Assembly (NCBI RefSeq): GCF_013185195.1
Contig: NZ_JAAZWC010000006.1
Span: 1 to 64,000 of the forward strand
Reading direction: 5' to 3'
DNA length: 64,000 nucleotides
Source of the DNA: Saccharibacillus qingshengii
GTDB taxonomy: Bacteria; Bacillota; Bacilli; Paenibacillales; Paenibacillaceae
In this document: piece after piece, positions 17,806-27,489 of the stretch
Position numbering within the stretch: position 1 is the first letter of the stretch
How the letters are laid out: every line of letters starts with the position of its first letter
Program-made: the position numbers and the translations under genes
Notes under the pieces: generated by a model
The model's input: only the letters and a program-made list of their open reading frames with translations
Told to the model about the DNA's origin: nothing
Database searches by the model: none

Positions 17806-17834
17806 TTGACATGTAGACAAACGCAAGTTATCTT
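17806..17834 (+). promoter_or_regulatory. Promoter of trxA
   Basis: Consensus TTGACA at 17806-17811, 17-bp spacer, TATCTT at 17829-17834. A TATAAT at 17801-17806 just upstream could belong to a second, overlapping start. Confidence 0.65.
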
Positions 17835-17921
17835 TAACTATGCGATTACGGTGTGAGCATTCGCACACAGCCGAGATAAATCTTGAAGCACATAAGAAGC
17901 ATATATAAGGAGGAATTTTCC

Positions 17922-18242
17922 ATGGCTATTGTAAATGTATCCGACCAAACCTTCGGAACCGAAGTGGAAGCGGGCGAAGGTACCGTTTTGGTTGATTTCT
18001 GGGCGCCTTGGTGCGGCCCTTGTAAAATGCTCGCTCCGATCCTGGACGAACTCGACGGCGAAGTTGGCGCAAACGTCAAAATCGCGAAAGTCAACGTCGA
18101 CGAAAACCCGGAAACGGCTTCGCGCTTTGGCGTAATGAGCATCCCGACCATGATCTTCTTTAAGGACGGACAACCGGTCGACAAACTGATCGGCGTAAAC
18201 TCCAAGGAAGCGCTGAAAGGCGTATTGTCCAAACACCAATAA
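17922..18242 (+). CDS. trxA: Thioredoxin
   Basis: 106 aa, the usual size. The active site WCGPC (W30-C34) is complete and the cis-proline loop is SIPTM near residue 75. It reduces protein disulfides using electrons from thioredoxin reductase. The start follows AAGGAGG at 8 bp; the in-frame ATG at 17883 has none. It has its own promoter and a strong terminator, so it is a single-gene unit. Codon use is of the highly expressed type. Confidence 0.95.
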   Translation: MAIVNVSDQTFGTEVEAGEGTVLVDFWAPWCGPCKMLAPILDELDGEVGANVKIAKVNVDENPETASRFGVMSIPTMIFFKDGQPVDKLIGVNSKEALKGVLSKHQ

Positions 18243-18298
18243 TTGGATGTATCCGGCGCACGGACGTTTTTCACAAGACGTTTATACGCTCGGCAGCG

Positions 18299-18328
18299 AA
18301 AAGCCCCGGCCTATGCCGGGGCTTTTTT
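18299..18328 (+). terminator. Terminator of trxA
   Basis: AAGCCCCGGC (18301-18310) pairs with GCCGGGGCTT (18315-18324) and is followed by T residues to 18328. Confidence 0.9.
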
Positions 18329-18471
18329 CGTTCGTTCGGCCGGATCCGCGAATAGGGAGAGCGCGTGTTCGGCTTTAGGTGTATGTCGGTTCTTTTTGAC
18401 GTATAATAAAAAGGGTAATGCATCGAGAGAACTTTATCGCAGGGCAAGTATACAGGGAGGTCGAAGGCAGA

Positions 18472-20685
18472 GTGGATACGCACCTCGAAACGATTCAGGA
18501 GCAGGAGAAAGCGATCGCGCATATCCGGGACAAACTGGCGCTGCTGCCGGAACTGCCGGGCTGCTACCTGATGAAAAATAGGGAAGGCACCATCATTTAC
18601 GTCGGGAAAGCCAAGATCCTGCGCAACCGCGTACGGTCTTATTTTACAGGCAGCCACGAAGGCAAAACGCAGCGTCTGGTCGTGGATATCCGTGACTTTG
18701 AATATATTGTGACCTCAAGCAACATGGAAGCGCTGATTCTGGAATGCAACCTGATCAAACTGCACCAGCCGCGCTACAACGTGCTGCTCAAAGACGACAA
18801 GACTTTTCCTTATATCAAAATTACCAACGAGCGGCATCCGAAGCTTGAAGTGACACGCCGCGTGCTCAAGGATAAAGCGCGCTATTTCGGTCCTTATCCG
18901 AACGCCTACGCCGCCCAGCAGACCAAGAAGCTGCTGGACCGGATGTATCCGCTGCGCAAATGCGGAGTCATGCCCAAGGAAGTCTGCCTGTATTACCATA
19001 TGGGCCAATGTCTGGCGCCGTGCGTCAAAGACATCCAAAAAGAAGATTACGACGGCATTCGCGACGAGATCTCCCGTTTCCTCGGCGGCAGCCACGAAGA
19101 GATCAAGAAAGAACTGCGCCGCAAAATGGAAGAAGCCGCCGAAGATCTGTATTTCGAGCGGGCCAAAGAACTGCGCGACCAGATCCAGAATATCGAAGCG
19201 GTCATGGAAAAGCAGAAGATCAACGCCACGGACAAAAAAGACCGCGACGTATTCGGCTATTCCGTCGACAAAGGCTGGATGTGCGTACAGATTCTCTATA
19301 TCCGCCAAGGCAAAATGATCGAACGGCACGCGTCGAGCTTTCCGTTCTACGGCGAAGCGTACGCCGATTTCCTGTCCTACGTGACGCAGTATTACAGCGA
19401 TAACCCCGCGCTGCCGCAGGAGATTCTGCTGCCGGCGAACGAAGACGAAGGCGGCGCGGAAGCCGCCGGCGAAGCCCGTCCGGCCGCGGCGGCTTCGCGG
19501 GCCGATATCATGGCGGCGAACGATGCCGCCGACGCGGACGGAGACGACGAAGAAGCCGTTTCGTCGGATGACGCATCCGCGGCTGCAGAGGCGGGCGAAG
19601 CCGCAGCAGCCGCCCGGGCGGGGGCCGCGGCGGGAACAGGCGGCCTGATCGGCGCAGCCGAATCGGCAGCCGGCGAAGCGCTGCCGCAGGTTGCGGAAGC
19701 GAAGGCGGAATATACGGCTGCTTCCGCCGGGGGCGCGGACGCAGCCGCGCCGGAAGGGCCGCAGGCCGAAGAGGCCGCGCAGCCGGAAGACGGACAAAGT
19801 CTGTCGGGGCTGGGCGACGTGAACGGCGCTGCCGCGCTGCAGCAGTGGCTGGGCGTCAAGGCGCTCGTGCCCAAGCGCGGGTCGAAACGCAAGATGGTCG
19901 AGATGGCGTGCGAGAACGCACGGGTCTCGCTGGAAGAAAAGTTCCGCCTGATCGAGCGGCATGAAGAACGGACAAGCGGCGCAGCCGATCGGCTGGGCCA
20001 TGCGCTCGGGTTCGACAGCCTGTACCGTGTCGAAGCGTTCGATAACTCGAACATTCAGGGCACGAATCCGGTCTCGGCGATGGTCGTGTTCCTGGACGGC
20101 AAGCCCGCGAAGCAGGAATACCGCAAGTACAAAGTCCGCACCGTCAAGGGAGCGGACGATTACGCGACGATGCGCGAGGTCATCCGCCGCCGCTACGAAC
20201 GCGTGCTCAAGGAAAATCTGCCGATGCCCGATCTGGTTCTGGTCGACGGCGGCAAAGGCCAAATCTCGGTGGCGATCGATGTGCTGGAGAATGAATTGGG
20301 GTTGAATATTCCGGTTGCCGGTCTGGTCAAAGACGCCAAGCACCGGACCGCCCAGCTGATGAGCGGAGATCCGCCGCAGGTGGTGCCGCTCGCCCGCGAC
20401 AGCGAAGAGTTCTATCTGCTGCAGCGGATCCAAGATGAAGTCCACCGCTTCGCGATCTCGTTCCACCGCGAGCAGCGGGCCAAATCGATGGTGACGTCGA
20501 AGCTGGATTCGATTCCGGGCATCGGCGACAAGCGGCGCCAGCTGCTGCTCAAGCACTTCGGTTCGCTGAAGAAGATCCGCGAAGCTTCGGTCGAAGACTT
20601 TCGTCCGCTGTCGATCGGCGACAAGCTGGCACGCCAGATTCTGGACGCCTTGAAGGAAGGGCCGGCTCCAAACCCGAACGAGTAA
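18472..20685 (+). CDS. uvrC: Excinuclease ABC subunit C with Ala-rich insertion
   Basis: 737 aa against about 590-620 usual. The N-terminal GIY-YIG nuclease is near residues 20-95 ([19 protein letters not shown]), the UVR UvrB-contact motif near 190-225, then the RNase H-like nuclease ([21 protein letters not shown] and [12 protein letters not shown]) and helix-hairpin-helix repeats ([10 protein letters not shown]). It cuts both sides of DNA lesions with UvrA and UvrB. Residues about 323-453 (19441-19830) are a low-complexity Ala/Glu/Gly insertion between the UVR motif and the second nuclease. The start is taken as GTG at 18472 after AGGGAGGT; the ATG at 18418 lies too close to a TATAAT at 18402. 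Confidence 0.92.
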   Translation: MDTHLETIQEQEKAIAHIRDKLALLPELPGCYLMKNREGTIIYVGKAKILRNRVRSYFTGSHEGKTQRLVVDIRDFEYIVTSSNMEALILECNLIKLHQPRYNVLLKDDKTFPYIKITNERHPKLEVTRRVLKDKARYFGPYPNAYAAQQTKKLLDRMYPLRKCGVMPKEVCLYYHMGQCLAPCVKDIQKEDYDGIRDEISRFLGGSHEEIKKELRRKMEEAAEDLYFERAKELRDQIQNIEAVMEKQKINATDKKDRDVFGYSVDKGWMCVQILYIRQGKMIERHASSFPFYGEAYADFLSYVTQYYSDNPALPQEILLPANEDEGGAEAAGEARPAAAASRADIMAANDAADADGDDEEAVSSDDASAAAEAGEAAAAARAGAAAGTGGLIGAAESAAGEALPQVAEAKAEYTAASAGGADAAAPEGPQAEEAAQPEDGQSLSGLGDVNGAAALQQWLGVKALVPKRGSKRKMVEMACENARVSLEEKFRLIERHEERTSGAADRLGHALGFDSLYRVEAFDNSNIQGTNPVSAMVVFLDGKPAKQEYRKYKVRTVKGADDYATMREVIRRRYERVLKENLPMPDLVLVDGGKGQISVAIDVLENELGLNIPVAGLVKDAKHRTAQLMSGDPPQVVPLARDSEEFYLLQRIQDEVHRFAISFHREQRAKSMVTSKLDSIPGIGDKRRQLLLKHFGSLKKIREASVEDFRPLSIGDKLARQILDALKEGPAPNPNE

Positions 20686-20719
20686 GTCCGGTTTCGGTGA
20701 AGCCCCGCTCTCGCCTGCC

Positions 20720-20748
20720 TTTACTTTTGCACAGGGGCTCGATATAAT
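20720..20748 (+). promoter_or_regulatory. Promoter of the USP-mrp operon
   Basis: TTTACT at 20720-20725, 17-bp spacer, TATAAT at 20743-20748. The predicted transcript would meet the hairpin at 20779-20804 about 25 nt after its start, so attenuation is possible. Confidence 0.55.
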
Positions 20749-20778
20749 GGTCAGTAATTGTATAGGATTTACCCGGAG

Positions 20779-20804
20779 GAGCCTGCCAACAGCGGGCTCT
20801 TTTT
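20779..20804 (+). terminator. Terminator after uvrC, possibly an attenuator
   Basis: GAGCCTGC (20779-20786) pairs with GCGGGCTC (20792-20799, one G-U pair), followed by T5. It lies between a good promoter and the next gene. Confidence 0.65.
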
Positions 20805-20867
20805 GTGCTTTTTTAAAGACTTTTAAAGGGTAATAGACAGAAAATAACAAAGTGGAGGGGCTGCAAA

Positions 20868-21512
20868 GTGGAAATGGAAAATCAACAGGAAAGTATTCTG
20901 GTCTGTGTACATTACGGTCCGCACGGGCAGCGTTTGATCCAGCGAGGAAGCCGTCTGGCCCAGCTGCTGGGCGCGCCGCTGCGGGTATTGACGGTCGCTC
21001 CGGCCAAGCGGGAAGAATACAATCTGGAAAAAGAACGTTATGTGGCAGGTTGGCGCAAACAGACGGAAGAGTGCGGAGGCGAATTCCTCGTACGCGCATG
21101 CAGCGGAGGCAGCAAAGCTCCCGATGTCATTGCGGAAGCGGCCCAAGAATTCGGCGTCACCCAGATCGTGATTGGCCGCGCGATCCAGTCGTTCTGGCAC
21201 GAAATCGCGCACGGTGATTTCGTCGACGAACTGCTGGAGCGGATCGGTGCGACCGATCTGCATATCGTGGCGGTGCAGCGTTATCCGGAACTGCTTGAAG
21301 AAACGCATGAAAAAGGCTTCCCTGCCTATCTGGTTCCCCGCAAAGGGCGATACACGCTCAGCAGGGAAGCTTCCGGAGACGACGCGATCCCGGGCATCTT
21401 TTTCCGGGAACTGGATACCGACTTCGACAGCGGTCTGTTCAAGACGAACCGGAACGGACAGGCCGAATATTTGAAAATCGTGCAGGGGGAATGGATCAAA
21501 TCACAATCGTAA
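20868..21512 (+). CDS. KdpD-type universal stress (USP) domain protein
   Basis: 214 aa. The first 140 residues look like the USP module of the K+ sensor KdpD (ILVCVHYGPHGQRLIQRGSR near residue 9; VTQIVIGRAIQSFWHEI near 102). No kinase or membrane domain is present. GTG start 7 bp after GGAGGGG. It lies 34 bp ahead of mrpA in the same transcription unit, so it may sense a nucleotide or ion state for the antiporter. In some KdpD proteins this domain binds cyclic di-AMP, but the reported FTAxY-type motif was not found. The C-terminal 70 residues are unassigned. Confidence 0.75.
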   Translation: MEMENQQESILVCVHYGPHGQRLIQRGSRLAQLLGAPLRVLTVAPAKREEYNLEKERYVAGWRKQTEECGGEFLVRACSGGSKAPDVIAEAAQEFGVTQIVIGRAIQSFWHEIAHGDFVDELLERIGATDLHIVAVQRYPELLEETHEKGFPAYLVPRKGRYTLSREASGDDAIPGIFFRELDTDFDSGLFKTNRNGQAEYLKIVQGEWIKSQS

Positions 21513-21546
21513 ACAATCGCAATCGTGAAAGGAGGAACGCTTAAAC

Positions 21547-24408
21547 GTGCTGCATGCCGCTATTTTACTTCCGTTTTTATGGGCCGCCCTGATTCCGTTG
21601 ATGAAAAGGCTGCCCCGCATACACCCGGGTTGGGCCGTACTGCCTGTGCCCGCCGCGCTGTTCATTTTCTTTATCGGCCTGCTTCCGCGTACCCGAAGCG
21701 GAGAAGGAATCTTCGCCTCGATCCCCTGGATGCCGGGTCTCGGCATCGATCTGTCGCTTGTTCTTGACGGATGGAGCCTTCTGTTCGTTCTGCTGATTAC
21801 GGGCATCGGAGCGCTCGTGGTCTGGTATTCCATATTTTATATGGGCAAAGGGATGGAATCGCTGCGCAGCTTCTACGTCTACCTGCTGATGTTCATGGGT
21901 TCCATGCTCGGCGTCGTGCTGTCGGACAATCTGATGGTGCTGTACGCGTTCTGGGAACTGACCAGCGTCGCTTCGTTTCTGCTGATCGCGTTCTGGTACC
22001 GCCGCGAGCGCTCCCGCTACGGGGCGCTCAAGTCTATGCTGATTACCGTATTCGGCGGTCTGGCCATGTTTGCCGGATTCAACCTGCTGTACGTGATGAC
22101 CGGTTCGTACAGCATCCGGGAGATCGCGGCGCAGGCCGCGGACCTGACCGGCCATTCGCTGTTCCTGCCGGCGATGATTCTCGTTCTGCTGGGCGCGTTT
22201 ACGAAATCGGCCCAGTTCCCTTTCCATATCTGGCTGCCGGACGCCATGGAAGCCCCGACGCCGGTCAGCGCGTATCTGCATTCGGCTACGATGGTGAAAG
22301 CGGGCCTTTATCTGGTCGCCCGGATGAGTCCCGTGTTCGCCGGCGCTTCCGAATGGTTCTGGATCGTATCGCTGACCGGTCTGGCAACGCTTCTGTACGG
22401 ATCGTTCAAAGCGATCAAGCAGACCGATCTGAAGGCGCTGCTCGCCTATTCCACGATCAGTCAGCTCGGATTGATCATGTGTCTGCTCGGCGCGGGTTCG
22501 GCATCGGCCTTTTTCCCCGGAACCGAACAAGGGGTTTTCTTCAGTCTGGCGACGACGGCCGCGGTCTTTCATCTGATCAATCACGCCGTATTCAAAGGTT
22601 CGCTCTTCATGGTCGTCGGTATCGTCGATCATGAAGCCAATACCCGCGATCTTCGCAATCTGGGCGGATTGATGCGTCTGATGCCGGTCACGTTCACCAT
22701 TGCGCTGATCGGTTCGTTTTCGATGGCCGGGCTGCCGCCTTTTGCCGGTTTTCTGAGCAAAGAGATGTTCTTCACGGCCATGGTCAATATCCGCAATTTC
22801 GGTTCGGCCGGAGCGGAGAGCTGGATGATTCTGTTTGCGATTCTGGCTTGGGCCGCCAGCGTGTTCACTTTCGTGTACAGCCTGATACTCGTATTCAAAA
22901 CGTTCGGAGGGAAACTGCAGCGCGAAAAGCTGGATAATACCCCTCATGAAGCTTCGGTTGGCCTGCTGGCCGCACCGGTGCTGCTGGTCGTGCTGGCTGT
23001 CTTTTTCGCAATCATTCCAAACGGGTTGGCTTATGCTCTGATCGACCCGGCGGTGGCGGCTGTGAACGGCGCCGGATTGACGGCGTCCGAAGCCCATGTC
23101 TCGATTCATTTCTGGCACGGCTGGACCCCCGAGCTGTTTATGACGCTTGGCGTCGTGCTGCTGGGCGCCGTTCTCTATCGCACGTATACGCGTTTTCGGC
23201 TGCTGGACCGCGAATGGAGCGGCCGGGATACGTTCAACCGGCTCTATAACGGCCTGCTGAAGCTGCTGGAAAGCGGCGGGCGCCGCGGAACCGATTTGTA
23301 TATGACCGGTTCGGTTCGCCGTTATCTGATTTATATCCTGCTGTTTCTGGTCGCGGCGGTCGGCGGTACGCTGTTCTTCTCGCCCGGCATCCGTTTCGGC
23401 ATGGATGATTATGCCCCGATTACCTTCTACGAAGTCGGACTGGTGATCGTGATGCTGATCTCGGCTGCAGCCGTACCGTTTGCCCGTTCGAGAATGAATG
23501 CCATCTTGTTTACCGGCTCGGTCGGCTATATGGTCACCGTCTTGTTCTTGATCTTCCGGGCTCCCGATCTGGCGCTGACCCAGATGATCGTGGAGACGGT
23601 GTCCGTGATCTTGTTCCTGCTGTGCTTCAAATATCTGCCGAAGTTAAAAAAAGACCGGACGGAAAAACCCGCATTCAAATGGCTGAACCTGATCGTGGCG
23701 GCCGCGGTAGGCGTCACGGTGACGCTGGTTGCCCTGGCCGCGATGGGCAGCAGCCCGTTTGCGCCCATTTCGGAATATTTCCTCAAAGAAAGCTACGAGT
23801 CGGCCGGCGGCAAAAACGTCGTCAACGTCATTCTGGTCGATTTCCGCGGATTCGATACCCTGTTCGAAATCATGGTTCTCGGAATCGCTTCGCTCGGGAT
23901 CTACGGCATGATCCAATTGGGCGTGAAGACCAAGCCCGATCCGGAAGCCGCGGAAAAAGCCGCGATGCGCAAACAGGGATTCCCGCTCGTCAGCAATGAC
24001 GTTGTGCTGCGGACCCTGTCTAAAGTCATCGTCCTCATCATTATTACGTTCTCGCTCTACTTGTTCTTCGCGGGACACAACAATCCGGGCGGCGGCTTTA
24101 TCGCGGCGCTTATGACCGCTTCCGCGCTTATCCTGCTGGCCGTTTCATTCGGTATGGATACCGTGCGCCGGGTGATTCGCGTCGATTACCGGCTGATGAC
24201 CGCGATCGGACTGACGATTGCGATTCTGACCGCTTCCGGTTCGTTCCTGTTCGGGGTTCCGTTCCTGAGCCATGCTTTTGGTCATTTCGATCTGCCGATT
24301 CTGGGCGATACGGAATTGGCGACGGCGGTGCTGTTCGATCTGGGCGTGTACCTTGCGGTCGTCGGGGTTGTGATGAATATTATTTTCACGATAAAGGGGG
24401 AAGACTGA
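21547..24408 (+). CDS. mrpA: Na+/H+ antiporter subunit A fused to subunit B (MrpA-MrpB)
   Basis: 953 aa. The N-terminal part is the NuoL-like MrpA (ELTSVASFLLIAFWY near 138; KSAQFPFHIWLPDAMEAPTPVSAYLHSATMVKAG from about 219, split here by TM turns). The last 130 residues match a complete MrpB (HNNPGGGFIAALMTASAL and LGDTELATAVLFDLGVYL). Bacillus has these as two genes; the fused form is the group 2 arrangement. The Mrp complex expels Na+ in exchange for H+ at the membrane. GTG start after AAAGGAGG. mrpC begins 2 bp after its stop. Confidence 0.92.
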   Translation: MLHAAILLPFLWAALIPLMKRLPRIHPGWAVLPVPAALFIFFIGLLPRTRSGEGIFASIPWMPGLGIDLSLVLDGWSLLFVLLITGIGALVVWYSIFYMGKGMESLRSFYVYLLMFMGSMLGVVLSDNLMVLYAFWELTSVASFLLIAFWYRRERSRYGALKSMLITVFGGLAMFAGFNLLYVMTGSYSIREIAAQAADLTGHSLFLPAMILVLLGAFTKSAQFPFHIWLPDAMEAPTPVSAYLHSATMVKAGLYLVARMSPVFAGASEWFWIVSLTGLATLLYGSFKAIKQTDLKALLAYSTISQLGLIMCLLGAGSASAFFPGTEQGVFFSLATTAAVFHLINHAVFKGSLFMVVGIVDHEANTRDLRNLGGLMRLMPVTFTIALIGSFSMAGLPPFAGFLSKEMFFTAMVNIRNFGSAGAESWMILFAILAWAASVFTFVYSLILVFKTFGGKLQREKLDNTPHEASVGLLAAPVLLVVLAVFFAIIPNGLAYALIDPAVAAVNGAGLTASEAHVSIHFWHGWTPELFMTLGVVLLGAVLYRTYTRFRLLDREWSGRDTFNRLYNGLLKLLESGGRRGTDLYMTGSVRRYLIYILLFLVAAVGGTLFFSPGIRFGMDDYAPITFYEVGLVIVMLISAAAVPFARSRMNAILFTGSVGYMVTVLFLIFRAPDLALTQMIVETVSVILFLLCFKYLPKLKKDRTEKPAFKWLNLIVAAAVGVTVTLVALAAMGSSPFAPISEYFLKESYESAGGKNVVNVILVDFRGFDTLFEIMVLGIASLGIYGMIQLGVKTKPDPEAAEKAAMRKQGFPLVSNDVVLRTLSKVIVLIIITFSLYLFFAGHNNPGGGFIAALMTASALILLAVSFGMDTVRRVIRVDYRLMTAIGLTIAILTASGSFLFGVPFLSHAFGHFDLPILGDTELATAVLFDLGVYLAVVGVVMNIIFTIKGED

Positions 24409-24409
24409 C

Positions 24410-24760
24410 ATGGAATGGATTATGGCTGTAGCCGTCGGTGTGCTGTTCATGATCGGCGTCTATCTGATTCTGTCCAAAAGTCTGCTGCGGATCATTCTCG
24501 GCACGTCGCTGCTGACGCACGGCGTCCATCTGCTGCTGCTGACCATGGCCGGTCTCAAACGCGGAGCGGCTCCCGTACTCGGCAGCGGTGGCGACGCTTA
24601 TGCGGATCCCCTTCCGCAGGCGCTCATTCTGACTTCGATCGTCATCAGCTTCGGCGTGACCGCGCTGTATTTCGTGCTCGCTTACCGGGCATACCAGACC
24701 CGCGGCACGGATGAGATCGATGCGGCGGACGAAGTCAGCGGCAAGGAGGAAGAATCTTGA
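24410..24760 (+). CDS. mrpC: Na+/H+ antiporter subunit C
   Basis: 116 aa, NuoK-like, with three membrane helices. The family segment GTSLLTHGVHLLLLTM lies near residue 30 and LPQALILTSIVISFGVTAL near 68. It is a required small subunit of the Mrp complex. AAAGGGGG lies before its ATG, inside the end of mrpA. Its stop overlaps the TTG start of mrpD. Confidence 0.92.
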   Translation: MEWIMAVAVGVLFMIGVYLILSKSLLRIILGTSLLTHGVHLLLLTMAGLKRGAAPVLGSGGDAYADPLPQALILTSIVISFGVTALYFVLAYRAYQTRGTDEIDAADEVSGKEEES

Positions 24761-26244
24761 ACAATTTGCTTGTGCTGCCTGTCCTTTTGCCTATGGCGAT
24801 TGCCGTCTTATTGATGTTCTTCCGTACAAAAACACAGCTTCAACGGGTCATCGGCCTGCTCGGCGGGATTGCGAACGTCGGGATTGCCTCCATCATCGTG
24901 CTCCGGGTACGAGAGCACGGCATTCAGACGCTGCAGCTCGGCGGCTGGGCGCCGCCTTACGGCATTGTGTTCGTGGCCGACATGTTCGCGGCGCTGCTGG
25001 TGCTGGCGGCTTCGATTACGGGGCTTGCCGTGCTGATCTATTCGTTCTCGACGATCGGACAGAAAAGGGAAGAGCATTACTACTATACGTTCTTTCATTT
25101 TCTGCTTGTCGGGGTGTACGGTTCGTTCCTGACCGGCGATATCTTCAACCTGTTCGTTTTCTTCGAAGTCATGCTGATCTCGTCGTATGCGCTGATTACG
25201 CTTGGCGGTTCGAAAAAGCAGATGCGCGAAGCCCCCAAATACCTGCTGATCAACATTTTGTCTTCGACCTTGTTCGTGGCCGCCGTCGCTTATCTGTATG
25301 CGGCTGTCGGCACGCTGAATATGGCGCATCTGTCGCAGCGGATTGCGGAAGCCGGACAAGGCGGCGTACTGAATGTCATCGCCGTGTTGTTCCTGATCGT
25401 CTTCTCGCTCAAAGCCGGTTTGTTCCTGTTCTTCTGGCTGCCGGGTTCGTATGCGGCGCCTCCGTTCGCGGTGCGGGCGCTGTTCGGAGCCCTGCTGACC
25501 AAGGTGGGGCTGTATGCCATCGTACGCACCTTTACGCTGATCTTCCCGTACGATTCTTCGCTCACGCATACCTGGATCGCCGGAATGGCCGCGGCTACGA
25601 TGATTCTGGGCGGGATCGGGGCGGCCGCTTACCGCGATATTCCGCGCATCTTGAACTACAACGTGCTGATCGGCGTAGGATTTGTGGCGTTCGGGTTGTC
25701 GACCGGCACGCGCGACGGGATGGAAGGCGTGGTCTTCTATATGCTGCACGATATCCTCTCGAAAGGACTTATGTTCGTCCTGGGAGGGATGTTGATTGCG
25801 GCGGCGGGCACGGATCGTCTGGACGGTATGGGCGGGTTGATCCGCCGTCGTCCGGGGCTGGGATGGATGTTCTTCATTTTGGCGCTTGCACTGACGGGCA
25901 TTCCGCCGCTCAGCGGCTTTGCGGGCAAAGTGCTCATCGTCCGAGGCGGTCTCGAAGACGGTATGCTTACGCTGTCGCTGGTCGCTTTGGCTTCCAGTCT
26001 GCTGACGCTCTATTCGATCATCAAGATTTTCCGCGAAGCCTTCTGGGGAGTCGAGCCGCAAACAGAGCCCGAAGCGGAGATGTCAAAAGCCCGTCCGGGC
26101 CTGGCGAACGTATCGGCCGTTGTGCTGCTGCTGTTCGTGATTGGACTGGGCGTGGGAGCGAACGGCGTATACGGCCCCGTTTCGCAGGCCGGAGAAACGC
26201 TTGCCGACCCGTCGCTCTATATCGAAGCCGTATTGAAGGAGTAG
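24757..26244 (+). CDS. mrpD: Na+/H+ antiporter subunit D
   Basis: 495 aa, NuoM/NuoN-like, about 14 membrane helices. Conserved segments are FVFFEVMLISSYALITLGG near 130 and LFFFWLPGSYAAPPFAVRALFG, in two blocks, near 220-240. It is one of the two large proton-translocating-type subunits. TTG start overlapping the mrpC stop (TTGA), with AAGGAGG upstream, so the two are translated in a coupled way. Confidence 0.92.
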   Translation: MNNLLVLPVLLPMAIAVLLMFFRTKTQLQRVIGLLGGIANVGIASIIVLRVREHGIQTLQLGGWAPPYGIVFVADMFAALLVLAASITGLAVLIYSFSTIGQKREEHYYYTFFHFLLVGVYGSFLTGDIFNLFVFFEVMLISSYALITLGGSKKQMREAPKYLLINILSSTLFVAAVAYLYAAVGTLNMAHLSQRIAEAGQGGVLNVIAVLFLIVFSLKAGLFLFFWLPGSYAAPPFAVRALFGALLTKVGLYAIVRTFTLIFPYDSSLTHTWIAGMAAATMILGGIGAAAYRDIPRILNYNVLIGVGFVAFGLSTGTRDGMEGVVFYMLHDILSKGLMFVLGGMLIAAAGTDRLDGMGGLIRRRPGLGWMFFILALALTGIPPLSGFAGKVLIVRGGLEDGMLTLSLVALASSLLTLYSIIKIFREAFWGVEPQTEPEAEMSKARPGLANVSAVVLLLFVIGLGVGANGVYGPVSQAGETLADPSLYIEAVLKE

Positions 26245-26250
26245 ATCGAC

Positions 26251-26730
26251 ATGCCTTTTCAAATTTTGCTGAATCTGATGATCGCCTTCTTGTGGATGAT
26301 GCTGAACGGAAACTGGACGCTCCCGGGATTCGTCGTCGGATATACGCTTGGGATCGCCGTGCTGCTCGTGGTCCGCAAATTCCGTCCCGAGCCTTTTTAT
26401 CTGGTCAGATTGTGGGCGGTGCTGAAGCTGCTGGGGATCTTCATGCGCGAGCTGCTGGTTTCAAGCTTCGTCGTCATGGGCCAGATTCTGCGTCCCAAGC
26501 TGAACCTGCAGCCCGGCGTTTTCGAATACCGCACGGAGCTCCGCTCTGATTGGGAAGTCACGATCCTGTCCTGCCTGATCTGCCTGACGCCCGGAACGCT
26601 GACCCTTGAAGTGTCCGGGGACAACCGGGTGCTGTATATTCATGCCCTGAACATTACAGATGCGGACGAGATGGCCGAGGGTATCCGTTCCACATTCGAA
26701 AAAGCGATTATGGAGGTGACCCGATCGTGA
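26251..26730 (+). CDS. mrpE: Na+/H+ antiporter subunit E
   Basis: 159 aa. Two N-terminal hydrophobic helices are followed by a cytosolic domain with SCLICLTPGTLTLEVS near 110 and LYIHALNI near 130, the MrpE family hallmarks. AAGGAG before the ATG. Its stop overlaps the GTG start of mrpF. Confidence 0.9.
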   Translation: MPFQILLNLMIAFLWMMLNGNWTLPGFVVGYTLGIAVLLVVRKFRPEPFYLVRLWAVLKLLGIFMRELLVSSFVVMGQILRPKLNLQPGVFEYRTELRSDWEVTILSCLICLTPGTLTLEVSGDNRVLYIHALNITDADEMAEGIRSTFEKAIMEVTRS

Positions 26731-27011
26731 TAACCGCTCTATTGACCGCTGCGCTGATCATTCTGGCGCTTGCGATACTCGGCTGTACCTATCGGCTGAT
26801 CGCCGGCCCCAGCCGGTCGGACCGGATCGCTGCACTCGATACGATCGGCATCAATCTGCTGGCCATGATCGCCGTATTCTGCATGCTGCTCGACACGCGG
26901 GCCCTGATCGAAATCGTGCTGGTGATCGGCATTCTGACTTTTATCGGCACGACCGTGCTGGCGCGGTACATCGAGAGAGGGAGCGTGATCGAAGATGGCG
27001 ACGATCGTTGA
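26727..27011 (+). CDS. mrpF: Na+/H+ antiporter subunit F
   Basis: 94 aa with three membrane helices and the family motif AGPSRSDRIAALDTIG near residue 28. GTG start overlapping the mrpE stop (GTGA), and the end overlaps mrpG by 17 bp. Such tight packing is usual in mrp operons. Confidence 0.9.
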   Translation: MITALLTAALIILALAILGCTYRLIAGPSRSDRIAALDTIGINLLAMIAVFCMLLDTRALIEIVLVIGILTFIGTTVLARYIERGSVIEDGDDR

Positions 27012-27393
27012 ATGGATCTCCGTTCTGCTGGCGCTGGCCGGAGCCGTATTCTGCGCGATCAGCGCTTTTGGACTGATTCGTTTTCCGGATGTGTATATGC
27101 GCTCGCATGCGGCCACCAAAAGCGCGGCGCTGGGGGTTCTGTTTATTCTGGGCGGAGCCTTCCTGTATTTCTGGGCCGTGGACGGAGTGGTGGACGCGAG
27201 GCTGCTGCTGGCGATCGTGTTCGTGTTCCTGACCTCTCCGGTAGCCGGGCATCTGAACGGCCGATCCGCTTACCGTTCCGGCGTGAAGATGTGGAAAGGC
27301 AGTGTACGCGACGATTTCAAGGACGTGCTGGAGAAAGCGGGGACTCCTGCACCCGATGCCGCTTTTGAAAAAGAAAAGCCGAAGCTTCCTTGA
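26995..27393 (+). CDS. mrpG: Na+/H+ antiporter subunit G
   Basis: 132 aa. Three membrane helices and the family segments GLIRFPDVYMRSHAATKSAA near residue 26 and VFVFLTSPVAGHL near 78. Last gene of the mrp operon, followed by a strong terminator. A poorly conserved charged tail follows residue 100. Confidence 0.9.
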   Translation: MATIVEWISVLLALAGAVFCAISAFGLIRFPDVYMRSHAATKSAALGVLFILGGAFLYFWAVDGVVDARLLLAIVFVFLTSPVAGHLNGRSAYRSGVKMWKGSVRDDFKDVLEKAGTPAPDAAFEKEKPKLP

Positions 27394-27420
27394 ATGTGTT
27401 CTGTGGATAATGCTCAATAC

Positions 27421-27462
27421 AAACAGGCTTTGCCTAAGAAAAAAGGCAAAGCCTGTTTGTTT
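27421..27462. terminator. Bidirectional terminator, mrp operon / CPBP gene
   Basis: A perfect 14-bp stem (27421-27434 with 27445-27458) around an A-rich 10-nt loop. T-rich on the right, with A-rich sequence on the left. An isolated TGTGGATAA DnaA-box match at about 27402 lies beside it. Confidence 0.85.
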
Positions 27463-27489
27463 GCGTGGACGATTTCGGTCGGTTCCGGA

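Noticed and set aside
27402-27410. Single DnaA-box match beside the mrp terminator
   Set aside because: An isolated 9-mer is expected by chance; only the cluster near 10318-10509 is notable.
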